NCBI GenBank assembly: GCA_965207385.1
Contig: CBDBLZ010000021.1
Span: 1,364,001-1,428,000, forward strand
Length of the DNA: 64,000 bases
Origin: CAZXEU01 sp965207385
Lineage (GTDB): Bacteria > Bacteroidota > Rhodothermia > Rhodothermales > Bin80
Reading direction: 5' to 3'
Under the pieces are notes generated by a model. The model did no database searches. It saw nothing but the letters and a program-made list of their open reading frames with translations, and was not told the DNA's origin. Positions within the stretch are counted from its first letter, which is position 1. Every line of letters starts with the position of its first letter. Positions 16,815-25,475 of this stretch are shown piece after piece. The translations under genes were made by a program, and so were the position numbers.

Positions 16815-17480
16815 TCAGTCGCGCCAGACATGGTCGAACAGGAGCGCGGATGCCGCTATAGTCGTGCCCGAGAAGGCAACCAGTGTAACAAGCGAGTTTG
16901 CTGCGCCCTGCCAGCTTCCTTCCAGGCCTTCGTGCGTGGCATCTATGGCGGAGAGCAGCACCGGCAACAGAAGCGGAAACATCAGCATGGGCAACAGCGG
17001 TCCGCGTCTGGCAGACCGTGCCACAATCGCAGCCAGAAGAGTGGTGGCTGCGGCAAGCCCGAGACTTCCAAGGAGCATGGAAGCCAGCATCAACCCGGGC
17101 GCTGCGACACTCACGCGCAGCAGCACGACAAAGGCTGCCAGCAGCACCAGGTTTACGGCCACAAGCAGTAACAGGCTGTAGCAAAGCTTGCCGCTGTATA
17201 CCATGCCGGGCCGGACGTTGAGCCGCAGTAGCAGGGCCGTTCCCTGTTCTTCCTCTGCCACGAAAGCGCGCCCAAGCCCGAGCGCCGCCGCAAAGAGGAT
17301 GACGATCCACAAGAGGCCCGCCTGCATGCGGGCGTTAAGGTTTTCCTGCCCGGCGGCCAGGATCACCACCAGCAGCGCGGACAGCACGAAGATGAGCAGC
17401 ACGTTCACCGAGTGCCGGCTTCGCAGTTCCAGGCGCAAGTCCTTGGCCAGGACCGCCCACGTGCCCGCAATCCAATGCAC
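16815..17480 (-). CDS. ccmB: Haem exporter membrane subunit CcmB
   Basis: 221 residues from GTG at 17480-17478, close to the 220 residues of E. coli CcmB. The GTG overlaps the murB stop codon by one base (TAGTG), which supports this start. The protein starts VHWIAGTWAVLAKDLRLELRS, the typical CcmB entry with a KDLRLE motif, and has six predicted helices, plus the FAAALGLGRAFVAEEEQGT segment characteristic of the family. CcmB normally works with the ATPase CcmA, which is not encoded in this window. Confidence 0.88.
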   Translation of the reverse strand: MHWIAGTWAVLAKDLRLELRSRHSVNVLLIFVLSALLVVILAAGQENLNARMQAGLLWIVILFAAALGLGRAFVAEEEQGTALLLRLNVRPGMVYSGKLCYSLLLLVAVNLVLLAAFVVLLRVSVAAPGLMLASMLLGSLGLAAATTLLAAIVARSARRGPLLPMLMFPLLLPVLLSAIDATHEGLEGSWQGAANSLVTLVAFSGTTIAASALLFDHVWRD

Positions 17481-18529
17481 TATGCAGGCCTCCCGCTGGC
17501 CTCCCGGGCGCGCTCCTCTGCCGTGATGAGCCCCGGAGGGCGGGGCAGAAACACCGGCGTCGCCTCGGTTGGCGGAGCAAAGTCGCCGACAAAGTCGATT
17601 TCGGTCTCCAGGCTGTAGCCGGTGCGCTTTCGAACCCTTTGCTCTATGTACGCAAGCAGGGCCAGGATGTCGGCAGCGCACCCCGACCCCAGATTGATCA
17701 GGATGTTGGCGTGACGGTGCGTGACGGTGACGCCGCCGATGGTTGCGCCCTTGAGCCCGCATTCATCGATCAGGCGCCCGGCACCGACTCCGTCAATCTT
17801 CTTGTAGATCGAGCCCACACTCGGTTCGGTGCCCAGCGGAGGATGGCGAAGCGAGCGCCACTCAAGGTTGGATGCCATGACGGCGCGCATGCGCCTTGTA
17901 TCTCCGGGTTGCAACTGGAATGTGGCTGTCAACACGGTGTCGTCGCGCACGTGGAGCGTGCTGTAGTCATAGCCAAAGTCAAAGTAGTCGACACCCACGC
18001 GCTTCCGCTCACCTTCTTCCGTCAACAGTTCGGCATCATGCACTACTTCCTCAATGAACATGGTTCGCGTCCTGTCCGGAGCCAGAAAATGCAGATTCTG
18101 CCACAGCGCGCCACCGACAGTGGACGGAATGCCCACGTAATGTTCCAGGCCCGAGAGCCCTGCGGACACGGCGCCGCCGATAACGTCCGGGTACATTATG
18201 GCGCCGCTCTCGGTCCATACCCTGCCTGACTCCCTGTTGATGCGCGTGGCGCGGGCACAGTTCCGGATCACGATGCCCCGGAAGCCCAGGTCGCCGACAA
18301 CGACATTCGCTCCCACTCCCAGAAGGAAATGGGGCATCTCAAGCCTGCGGGCCAGCTTCAGAGCTGTCTCAAGGTCACCCGCGCTGCGGGCCTCGTAGAA
18401 TAGGTCCGCCGGCCCCCCCATCTTGATGGTTGTGTATGGAGCAAGCGGGACATTGCGTCTGAGACGGTCCGGTCCGAGCGCGCGCTCAAGTGTTCGGACG
18501 GCTGCAACGCCTGTATTTCCGCTTTGCAT
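17480..18529 (-). CDS. murB: UDP-N-acetylenolpyruvoylglucosamine reductase MurB
   Basis: 349 residues. FAD-binding motifs GVGANVVVGD and GIPSTVGGALWQN are present. The catalytic serine motif appears as SVGSIYKK, and the active-site Glu region as LETEIDF, followed by a proline-rich tail of about 40 residues that looks non-catalytic. MurB reduces enolpyruvyl-UDP-GlcNAc to UDP-MurNAc in peptidoglycan precursor synthesis. It is the first gene of the minus-strand run and is translationally coupled to ccmB by a TAGTG overlap, an unusual partnership. The promoter should lie in the 77-base divergent gap to the SPFH gene. Confidence 0.93.
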   Translation of the reverse strand: MQSGNTGVAAVRTLERALGPDRLRRNVPLAPYTTIKMGGPADLFYEARSAGDLETALKLARRLEMPHFLLGVGANVVVGDLGFRGIVIRNCARATRINRESGRVWTESGAIMYPDVIGGAVSAGLSGLEHYVGIPSTVGGALWQNLHFLAPDRTRTMFIEEVVHDAELLTEEGERKRVGVDYFDFGYDYSTLHVRDDTVLTATFQLQPGDTRRMRAVMASNLEWRSLRHPPLGTEPSVGSIYKKIDGVGAGRLIDECGLKGATIGGVTVTHRHANILINLGSGCAADILALLAYIEQRVRKRTGYSLETEIDFVGDFAPPTEATPVFLPRPPGLITAEERAREASGRPA

Positions 18530-18606
18530 TGGTGGAAGCGAACCAAATGGGCCGGCGATGCTTACAACGGTCGCTGTAATACCCCAATAAGCTGATTTGG
18601 ATCACG

Positions 18607-19440
18607 ATGGCTACTCAATACCCCAATCTCACGCGCTCTGCGATCAGGCTCGCGATAGGCGCCGGCGCATTCTTCCTGGTTGCGGCCCTGGCGGCAGGCT
18701 GCATGACAACAACCATCATTTCCGGTCAGGCGGGTGTACGCTACAGTCCCTTCGGCGGAACGGACCTTGAAAAGACCTACGGCGAGGGACTCAACATCCA
18801 TGCGCCGTGGGTTGACGTCATCCGGTATGACGTTCGCGTCCAGGAGCGCCTGGAGAACATGGAGGCCCTGTCTGTCAACGGACTCTCGATTGGCACGGAT
18901 GTCTCCGTACGCTGGCGTCCGGATGCTCCCCGGCTCCCCCAACTTCATACCACTTACGGCACCGACTACTACCGCAAGCTCGTACAACCCGAACTGCGAA
19001 GCGTCGTGCGGGAAGTGATCGGGCAGTTTACGCCCGAGCAGCTCTACAGCAGCCAGCGCACGGTGCTACAGGACGACATATTTGCAGAGGTCCGGGAAAG
19101 AACCGAGCATAACTTCGTGCTCGTCGAGGCCGTTCTCATAAGGGACGTGCGGCTGCCGGATCAAATCAAGGTGGCCATAGAAGACAAGCTCAAGGAGGAA
19201 CAGGAGGCGGAGCGCTACCAATATACCATCGAAAAGGAGCGCCTTGAAGCCGATCGGAAGCGGATCGAAGCCGAGGGAGAGGCCGACTATCAGCGCATCA
19301 TTACGGCCAGCCTGACATCGCAATTCCTGCGCTTCAAGGGCATAGAGGCAACGCAACAACTGGCCAACTCTCCCAACAGCAAGACCGTCATTGTCGGAAG
19401 CGGCGACGATGGCCTGCCGTTGATACTGGGGGGTCAGTAG
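18607..19440 (+). CDS. SPFH/band 7 (prohibitin-like) membrane protein
   Basis: 277 residues. An N-terminal hydrophobic segment (about 15-35) ends in LAAGC, so it is either a membrane anchor or a lipoprotein signal. The SPFH domain follows (about 40-190), with GVRYSPFGG, GLNIHAPWVD and the IRDVRLPDQIKVAIEDK segment typical of prohibitins, then a charged coiled coil (about 190-235). Prohibitin-like proteins form ring assemblies around membrane proteases and scaffolds. No protease partner is adjacent. The gene is divergent from murB. Confidence 0.85.
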   Translation: MATQYPNLTRSAIRLAIGAGAFFLVAALAAGCMTTTIISGQAGVRYSPFGGTDLEKTYGEGLNIHAPWVDVIRYDVRVQERLENMEALSVNGLSIGTDVSVRWRPDAPRLPQLHTTYGTDYYRKLVQPELRSVVREVIGQFTPEQLYSSQRTVLQDDIFAEVRERTEHNFVLVEAVLIRDVRLPDQIKVAIEDKLKEEQEAERYQYTIEKERLEADRKRIEAEGEADYQRIITASLTSQFLRFKGIEATQQLANSPNSKTVIVGSGDDGLPLILGGQ

Positions 19441-19631
19441 CCGGAGGCGCATGTTGCACTCGCGGTGCCGCGAGACGCCCGAGGAGTAGGCCAGCGCTGC
19501 CTTGCGAGCGCCGCGAGGGTCGACTGCGAGCGCAGGCCCACCGGGCGAGGCCATGGCAGGCTGCGGCCCGCCAGCGGAGAAATCATCATTTCCCTTGGCA
19601 ACAGCCCGCGCAAGCTGAAAATTGCCGGCCC

Positions 19632-19958
19632 ATGGACAGCAGCGACCAGGATTTCTTTGGGCGCGTCTGGCAGGTCGTGGCACGTATTCCGCACGGGTAC
19701 GTAACGACCTATGGAGACATTGCAGCGCACCTGGGAGCAAGAAGCGCCGCCCGAACGGTAGGATGGGCCTTGCAGGCAGCCAAGGGCCGAGACCTGCCCT
19801 GCCACCGCGTCGTGAATCGCTACGGCGGGCTCTCCGGGGCCCGTCACTTTGGTGGACCCCATGTCATGGAGGAGCGCCTGCGAAGTGAAGGCGTAACGTT
19901 TGATGACCAGGGGTGTGTTGTTATGGCGAGGCACCGGTGGCTGCCGGATAGCGGCTAG
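19632..19958 (+). CDS. Small MGMT-family DNA alkyltransferase or alkyltransferase-like protein
   Basis: 108 residues: only the DNA-binding/active-site domain of O6-alkylguanine transferases. It has the helix-turn-helix region YVTTYGDIAAHLG, the arginine finger RTVG and the active-site box PCHRVV with the alkyl-acceptor Cys57. Because Cys57 is kept, it may be a true single-turnover repair protein, although stand-alone short members (ATL type) usually lack the cysteine. It has no N-terminal methyltransferase-like domain and no Ada zinc motif. Its stop codon overlaps the convergent aroA stop by 4 bases. Confidence 0.85.
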   Translation: MDSSDQDFFGRVWQVVARIPHGYVTTYGDIAAHLGARSAARTVGWALQAAKGRDLPCHRVVNRYGGLSGARHFGGPHVMEERLRSEGVTFDDQGCVVMARHRWLPDSG

Positions 19959-21265
19959 ACTTCCGGGAGCGAATCGCTGCCGCCTCTTGCCGCGAGCTCC
20001 TGGAATGCCCGCCAGAATCCGGGGAAGGAGACTCCGGCTGCCTGGGCCCCATGCACCGTCGTGATGCCGGAGCTGACCAGTGCTGCCACTCCCATCGCCA
20101 TGGCGATGCGGTGGTCGTCGAAGCTCTGAAGCTCGGTGCCCCTAAGCGGCTTGCCGCCGGTAACGGCGAATCCGTCGGGAAACTCTTCGACGTCGGCTCC
20201 CAACGCACGCAAATTGGTCACCGTGGCCGCAATCCGGTCGCACTCCTTGACGCGCAATTCGGCAGCACCTCGCACCACCGTACGCCCCTCTGCGCGAAGA
20301 GCAGCCACTGCCAGAACCGGGATTTCGTCAATTATGTTGGATATGATTGCACCGCCGATCGAGATGCCACGCAGCCGCGAGGGCCGCACCACGAGGTCGC
20401 AGGCGGGCTCGGTGCCGGCTGTATGCAGATTGCTCGTCTCTATGTCCGCGCCCATGTCGCGAAGCACGCCGAGGAGTGCGCTGCGTGTCGGATTGAGGCC
20501 CACACCGGGGAGCCGGATATTGCCCTCCGGTACGATGGACCCCGCCACCAGGAAAAAGGCAGCCGCCGAAAAGTCACCCGGGATGGTAGCCTCAAAAGCC
20601 GAGACTTGGTGTCCTTCATTGACGGAGACCAGCCTGCGGCCTGATTGCTCGCTTACGGCCAGGCCCAAGAGGCGCTCGGTGTGGTCGCGGCTGCGGGCGT
20701 GTTCTACGACCGTCGTCGTACCGCGAGCATAGAGTCCAGCCAGAAGGACGCACGACTTGACCTGGGCCGATGGCACGGGCAGGTCATAGACCATGCCGTT
20801 CAGGCCGGCGGAAGGACTGATGCGTACAGGGGCGCGCCCTTCCTGCAGCTCTACCAGGGCGCCCATCCGTCGTAGCGGCTCGGCGATGCGGCGCATGGGG
20901 CGACCTCGCAGCGACCTGTCTCCGGTTAGCGTCGAGGCAAACGCTTGCCCTGCCAGAAGGCCGGAAAGCAGCCGCATCGTGGTGCCGCTGTTGCCACAAT
21001 CCAGCGGTTCGCCAGCACACCGCAGCCCGCGCAGCCCGCGACCATGAACCGTGATCCCGCCGCCGGTGCCCACCTCCATGTCTACGCCGAGTTGTCGGAG
21101 GCAGGAAAGCGTGGACTGGGGATCTGCCGATAGTGGATAATTGCGGATGGTGGAATCGCCGTCGGCAATGGCCGCCAGGAGTGCAAGTCGATGTGCGATC
21201 GACTTGTCCGCCGGCAGCTGGACCACGCCTCTCAACCTGCCGGCCCTGCCAATGGATTGCGTCAT
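19955..21265 (-). CDS. aroA: 3-phosphoshikimate 1-carboxyvinyltransferase (EPSP synthase)
   Basis: 436 residues of ordinary family length. Diagnostic motifs are LPADKSIAHRLALLAA (S3P/PEP-binding Lys), LDCGNSGTTMRLLSG, GDRSLRGRPM and VKECDRIAA. It catalyses the sixth step of the shikimate pathway, joining shikimate 3-phosphate with phosphoenolpyruvate. It has no aro neighbours; it stands alone on the minus strand and converges on the MGMT-like gene with a 4-base overlap. Confidence 0.96.
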   Translation of the reverse strand: MTQSIGRAGRLRGVVQLPADKSIAHRLALLAAIADGDSTIRNYPLSADPQSTLSCLRQLGVDMEVGTGGGITVHGRGLRGLRCAGEPLDCGNSGTTMRLLSGLLAGQAFASTLTGDRSLRGRPMRRIAEPLRRMGALVELQEGRAPVRISPSAGLNGMVYDLPVPSAQVKSCVLLAGLYARGTTTVVEHARSRDHTERLLGLAVSEQSGRRLVSVNEGHQVSAFEATIPGDFSAAAFFLVAGSIVPEGNIRLPGVGLNPTRSALLGVLRDMGADIETSNLHTAGTEPACDLVVRPSRLRGISIGGAIISNIIDEIPVLAVAALRAEGRTVVRGAAELRVKECDRIAATVTNLRALGADVEEFPDGFAVTGGKPLRGTELQSFDDHRIAMAMGVAALVSSGITTVHGAQAAGVSFPGFWRAFQELAARGGSDSLPEV

Positions 21266-21819
21266 CTTGGATGTCGGTGTGAGGCCGTGCTACGAGCAAA
21301 TGTTACCGTCGTTTCACGTCTCCGGAGCCCTGCTAAGGCCCCGGCGGCGCCAGCTACCCTTATGCTCGGCGCCGTCGTGTATCAAAGGCGCCGGGCCTGA
21401 TCCGATGCCAATCTGCCTGGTTGTGGCAGCGCAGCAGATGCTGTCCGCTCGGGCGTGCAGGTCTGCCGAGCAGAGAAGCGGCTGTCCGCAGATTCGCCTC
21501 CCGGCTGATGCAGACCGCAGACGCCCGGTCGTTAGGTGGCGGCGCGTTTCCCGCGGGGTGCCTGTGCAGCAATGCCTTCGCTTACGTGCCCGCCTTGCTT
21601 TTTTGGCTTGGATTTGTACGGCTCGACCGGTCTTTCTGACGCCCGATAGCCAGAGGAGGGGGTCCGGGAGCAGCACGGTGCGGTCAGCCCGTGTGCTTGC
21701 GTGCGCAACCGGTGGTTGCGCCTCTGACCCGGCCAAGGCTCGGCGGCCAGGACTGGAACACGGTCTGGCCTGTCGGGTTTTCATCCGGCAACTCGCTACT
21801 CTGTCCCGGAGGTATTGCC
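21266..21819 (+). other. 554-bp gap between aroA and tatA, no gene recognised
   Basis: Open frames here have no recognisable domain and poor codon structure. I looked for tRNA, tmRNA, RNase P and SRP RNA signatures and saw none. It should hold the divergent promoters of aroA (minus) and tatA (plus). One perfect hairpin sits inside: GCGCAACC at 21703-21710, a 3-base loop, and its complement at 21714-21721. It has no T-run. Just before tatA is a clear ribosome binding site (GGAGG at 21808-21812). Confidence 0.5.
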
Positions 21820-22098
21820 ATGGGTATCGGCTCGCTAGGACCGCTTGAGCTCATAATTATATTCCTCGTCATTTTGCTGATTTTCGGAGCAAAGAGGATT
21901 CCGGAGATCGCGCGCGGACTCGGCAAGGGAATCCGGGAGTTCAAGAGCGCCACCACCGAAATCAGCAAGGAACTCACGGTGGACGAACGCCGGCAGCACA
22001 TCCAATCGCCGCCGCAGCAAAGCGTGTCGTCAACGCCTCCGGTTGCGCAGCAGAGTTCCTCGCCGTCGCCGGCCGCCAAGACGGATCAGACTCCCTAG
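21820..22098 (+). CDS. tatA: Twin-arginine translocase subunit TatA/TatE
   Basis: 92 residues from ATG 21820, chosen because a GGAGG ribosome binding site lies 7 bases upstream and the TatA signature begins at once (MGIGSLGPLELIIIFLVILL). After the short membrane helix comes the hinge FGAKRIPEIARGLGKGIREFK, the conserved amphipathic helix, then a low-complexity Pro/Ser/Gln tail. TatA oligomerises to form the route for folded proteins. No tatC is nearby. Confidence 0.93.
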   Translation: MGIGSLGPLELIIIFLVILLIFGAKRIPEIARGLGKGIREFKSATTEISKELTVDERRQHIQSPPQQSVSSTPPVAQQSSSPSPAAKTDQTP

Positions 22099-22164
22099 GC
22101 GATCTTCGAATCCAGCGCAGATTGACGCCAGCCGAGTGACGGACCGGTTACCTACCGCGCGCGC

Positions 22165-23589
22165 ATGGCGCCCGTAACGTTTGCCGGTACCCGCAGTTTG
22201 CTGACTCGTGGCGAGACCACGTGCGCGCAAGTGGTGTCTTCGTTTCTGGAGGTCGTAACCGAAAGAAACGACCATCTCAACGCCTTTACTTACGTCGATG
22301 CGGAAGGCGCCCTGCGGCGTGCGAAGGAGCTTGACAGGGCGCGCGCCGCCGGGCATGCCCTGCCGCCTCTGGCCGGATTGGTGCTAGCAGTCAAGGACGT
22401 CATTTGTATACGTGGCTGGAAAGTTACGTGCGCGTCACGCATGCTTTCGGAGTTCACCTCTGTCATTGAAGCCACGGCCGTACGGCGCCTGGTGGAAGCG
22501 GGTGCCATAATTCTTGGCAAGACCAACTGCGACGAGTTTGCCATGGGATCGTCCAGCGAGAGCTCATACTTTGGTCCCGTGCGGCATCCCCGGTGCAAGG
22601 ACTATGTTCCTGGGGGATCTTCCGGCGGCTCGGCCGCAGCGGTCGCGGCGGGGATGTGCCATGCCGCCCTTGGGACGGATACGGGTGGCTCCATCAGGCA
22701 GCCGGCGGCGTTTTGCGGCGTGGTGGGACTGAAGCCTACATATGGCCGGGTAAGTCGGTACGGACTCGTGGCCCATGCTTCGTCGCTGGATTGCATCGGC
22801 CCCATGACGAACACGGTGGAGGATGCCGCCGCGGTGCTTGCCGCCATGGCCGGCGTCGATGCGAAGGATGCCACCAGCGCAGACGTTCCCGTGCGCGCCG
22901 ATTTCGGCAGTTCGGTTGAGGGACTGACGATTGGCCTTCCGGCCCAGTATTTCGGGGACGGCCTTGATGTCGCCGTTCGGTCCACCATTGAACGTATCAC
23001 CGACCAGTTGCGCGAAGCGGGTGCCTCCGTGCGAGAGGTCGATATGCCGCACACCGACTACGGCGTTGCCACCTACTACATCCTGGCGACCGCGGAGGCC
23101 TCCAGCAACCTGGGACGCTATGACGGCGTGCGCTTCGGTTACAGGACCGGCAGGGGTGGCAGCGTAGAGGACATGTACGTGGCCGCGCGCTCGGAGGGAT
23201 TCGGCGAAGAGGTGCGGCGGCGCATCATGCTGGGCACGTATGTGCTATCTGCGGGCTACTACGACGCGTACTACGGAAAGGCGCAGCGCGTGCGCGCGCT
23301 CATTCGGCAGGATTTTGACCGGGCCTTTCGCGATGTGGATGTCTTGCTAACCCCGGCCGCACCAGTGGCAGGATTCAGGTTGGGAAGCCTGGTCAGAGAC
23401 CCGCTGCAGATGTACCTGGCAGATCTCTATACGGTAACCGCCAACCTGGCGGGTATCCCCGGCTTGGTTGTACCTGTGGGAAGTCACCCCGATGGTCTGC
23501 CGATCGGGATGCAACTCCTCGGTCGTCATTTCGAAGAGTCGCAGTTGCTCCAGGTTGGCGGCGTTGTCGTGGAATTGGCGGGCGCCTGA
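22165..23589 (+). CDS. gatA: Aspartyl/glutamyl-tRNA amidotransferase subunit A
   Basis: 474 residues, near the usual length. The amidase signature is intact: catalytic Lys in LAVKDVI, cis-Ser in GTDTGGSIRQPA and nucleophilic Ser in PGGSSGGSAAAVAAG. GatA releases ammonia from glutamine for conversion of Glu-tRNA(Gln) or Asp-tRNA(Asn) by the GatCAB complex. gatB and gatC are not in the window. It starts 66 bases after tatA and is followed by sucD, both unrelated in function. Confidence 0.92.
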   Translation: MAPVTFAGTRSLLTRGETTCAQVVSSFLEVVTERNDHLNAFTYVDAEGALRRAKELDRARAAGHALPPLAGLVLAVKDVICIRGWKVTCASRMLSEFTSVIEATAVRRLVEAGAIILGKTNCDEFAMGSSSESSYFGPVRHPRCKDYVPGGSSGGSAAAVAAGMCHAALGTDTGGSIRQPAAFCGVVGLKPTYGRVSRYGLVAHASSLDCIGPMTNTVEDAAAVLAAMAGVDAKDATSADVPVRADFGSSVEGLTIGLPAQYFGDGLDVAVRSTIERITDQLREAGASVREVDMPHTDYGVATYYILATAEASSNLGRYDGVRFGYRTGRGGSVEDMYVAARSEGFGEEVRRRIMLGTYVLSAGYYDAYYGKAQRVRALIRQDFDRAFRDVDVLLTPAAPVAGFRLGSLVRDPLQMYLADLYTVTANLAGIPGLVVPVGSHPDGLPIGMQLLGRHFEESQLLQVGGVVVELAGA

Positions 23590-23651
23590 ATACGGTTTCG
23601 TGTTTAGCGCGGCACCTTTATCTTTAGCCGTTCCGAAGGGAGACGACTCGC

Positions 23652-24521
23652 ATGGCCATTCTTGTTGATGGAGATACCCGCCTGGTAGTTCAGGGGTTCA
23701 CTGGCCGGGAGGGCACGTTCCACTCGGAACAGATGATCGCGTTTGGTACGAACCTGGTCGCGGGCGTAACGCCCGGCAAAGGCGGATCGGTGCACCTTGG
23801 CAAGCCCGTTTACAACGCCGTCGCGGAGGCTGTCGAGCAGGAGGGTGCCAATGCTTCCGTGGTCTTTGTGCCGCCTCCTTTTGCGGCTGACGCCATCATG
23901 GAAGCCGCGGCTGCGGACATTCCGCTGATCGTTTGCATCACGGAAGGCATTCCGGTGCAGGACATGATCCGCGCATTCCACTTTGTAAAGCAGCGAGGCG
24001 TCAGACTCGTGGGACCCAACTGTCCGGGCATACTTGCGCCGGGCCTCGCAAAGATTGGGATCATGCCGGCCATGATCTTTACGGCTGGGCCCATTGGTGT
24101 AATATCCCGCTCCGGAACGCTGACCTACGAGGCGGTCGATCAGTTGACGCGCGAGGGATTCGGCCAAAGCACGGCCATCGGCATCGGCGGCGACCCGATA
24201 ATTGGTACGCGGTTTTCGGATGCGCTGACGCTGTTTGAAGAGGATACGGCGACGGAGGCGGTAGTCTTGATCGGCGAGATCGGCGGCACCGACGAGGAAC
24301 AAGCCTCCCTGTACATTGAGGAAAACATGACAAAGCCGGTTGTCGGCTTCATTGCAGGCGCCACGGCTCCGCCTGGTCGCCGCATGGGTCATGCGGGTGC
24401 CATCATCGCCGGCGGTAGGGGAACGGCTACAGACAAGTTTACCGCCCTAGAGGCTGCCGGCGTCCATGTTGTCAGGAACCCGGCCCTGATCGGCCGCGCG
24501 CTGCGCAACCTGCGGCTGTAG
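23652..24521 (+). CDS. sucD: Succinyl-CoA synthetase alpha subunit
   Basis: 289 residues. N-terminal CoA-binding Rossmann domain with VQGFTGREGTFH; the ligase domain has the phosphohistidine in GHAGAIIAGG (H247, matching His246 of E. coli). It forms the alpha subunit of the TCA-cycle enzyme that makes succinate and a nucleoside triphosphate from succinyl-CoA. The beta subunit sucC is not adjacent, which is common in this group. A GGGAG ribosome binding site precedes the ATG. Confidence 0.95.
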   Translation: MAILVDGDTRLVVQGFTGREGTFHSEQMIAFGTNLVAGVTPGKGGSVHLGKPVYNAVAEAVEQEGANASVVFVPPPFAADAIMEAAAADIPLIVCITEGIPVQDMIRAFHFVKQRGVRLVGPNCPGILAPGLAKIGIMPAMIFTAGPIGVISRSGTLTYEAVDQLTREGFGQSTAIGIGGDPIIGTRFSDALTLFEEDTATEAVVLIGEIGGTDEEQASLYIEENMTKPVVGFIAGATAPPGRRMGHAGAIIAGGRGTATDKFTALEAAGVHVVRNPALIGRALRNLRL

Positions 24522-24576
24522 GACATTTCATGAGTGCGTTGCAGGGCGGGCGCGGCTGTCAGCCCCGGTCCAGACA

Positions 24577-25167
24577 ATGGCCATAACCAGCATCAGTTTC
24601 GAGCGCGGAGTGGCGGACTGGGGCCAGTTGCCGGCTGCCGGATTACCGGAAGTGGCCTTTGTCGGCCGGTCGAACGTGGGGAAGAGCTCGCTGATAAACA
24701 TGCTTGCCGGGCGCAAGCGCCTTGCGAGGACGAGCCGAACGCCGGGCAAGACCCGTGAACTGAACTTTTATCTGGTAGATGGCAAGCTCTATTTCGTGGA
24801 CTTGCCCGGATATGGCTATGCCAGCGTGGCGCGAAAACAGCGACTCGGCTGGAATCGGCTAATGCACCGCTACCTGCAGCAGCGTGCCGTGCTGCGTGCT
24901 TTACTGCTGCTCGTGGATGGGCGGCATGCGCCGATGGAGAGCGACCTGCAAACAGCTGCGATGCTTCGCTCGCTGGATGCGCCCTGGCTTTTGGTGCTTA
25001 CCAAGTCCGACAAATTGTCGTCCAACAAGCAGCGGGATCGCCTGGACGCAACCGGACGAATCCTGTCCGAGCAAGGCGTGGTCGTGCCGACCATTCTGTC
25101 GTCCGCCAGGACCGGCCAAGGCCGAACTGAGGTTCTCTCCTGGTTGAGCGACCTTGCGGCGCTGTGA
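24577..25167 (+). CDS. engB: Ribosome biogenesis GTPase EngB/YsxC
   Basis: 196 residues of typical size. GTPase motifs: G1 GRSNVGKSS, G2 region SRTPGKTRELNFY, G3 DLPGYG and G4 TKSDK. The protein binds the large ribosomal subunit during late assembly. It is the last gene of the tatA-gatA-sucD-engB run before a promoter region. Confidence 0.95.
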   Translation: MAITSISFERGVADWGQLPAAGLPEVAFVGRSNVGKSSLINMLAGRKRLARTSRTPGKTRELNFYLVDGKLYFVDLPGYGYASVARKQRLGWNRLMHRYLQQRAVLRALLLLVDGRHAPMESDLQTAAMLRSLDAPWLLVLTKSDKLSSNKQRDRLDATGRILSEQGVVVPTILSSARTGQGRTEVLSWLSDLAAL

Positions 25168-25475
25168 TCCGCGCCAAGATTGGCAGTCAGGGGCTAGTCA
25201 AAACGGTGTTCAGATACCTTGACAATAGCAGAGGGGCAACTTAGATTAAGTAGTCACCCGTTTAACCACACCAACAACGCGTATACGGCAGTAGCTACGG
25301 CCAATCAATTCCCGGGTAGCTGTATTGTCCTACGGGAGAATCAGCGGAGGGTTACGCGCCAAGGCCCGGGGACGTTACGTTGCTTGATTTCCCAGACCAG
25401 CAAGTGCTGGCGCGGGAGTCAGTGTACGCCTATCTCTAGACCATTCACACACCATTTTATCTTCGGAGGTTGATT
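25168..25475 (+). other. 308-bp regulatory gap and long 5' leader before the TonB receptor gene
   Basis: The gap holds the predicted promoter at 25219-25247, then about 220 bases of potential leader RNA. A hairpin-forming segment lies around 25312-25341 (CCC and GTAG pairing with CTAC and GGG, with a two-base bulge). I did not recognise a known riboswitch. A canonical GGAGG sits at 25465-25469. Confidence 0.45.
25219..25247 (+). promoter_or_regulatory. Predicted housekeeping-type promoter for the TonB receptor operon
   Basis: A perfect TTGACA at 25219-25224, a 17-base spacer and TAGATT at 25242-25247 match the sigma-70-type -35/-10 layout. It does not fit the TTG/TAnnTTTG consensus known for Bacteroides, so the match is only suggestive. 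It would give a leader of about 220 bases. Confidence 0.4.

Noticed and set aside
16777..17310. The long upstream extension of the ccmC frame
   Set aside because: It overlaps ccmB out of frame and gives an Arg/Ala/Gly-rich sequence without membrane helices, so the ATG at 16776 is preferred.
21314..21784. A 156-codon minus-strand frame between aroA and tatA
   Set aside because: No hydrophobic or conserved pattern and no ribosome binding site; the composition resembles random GC-rich sequence.
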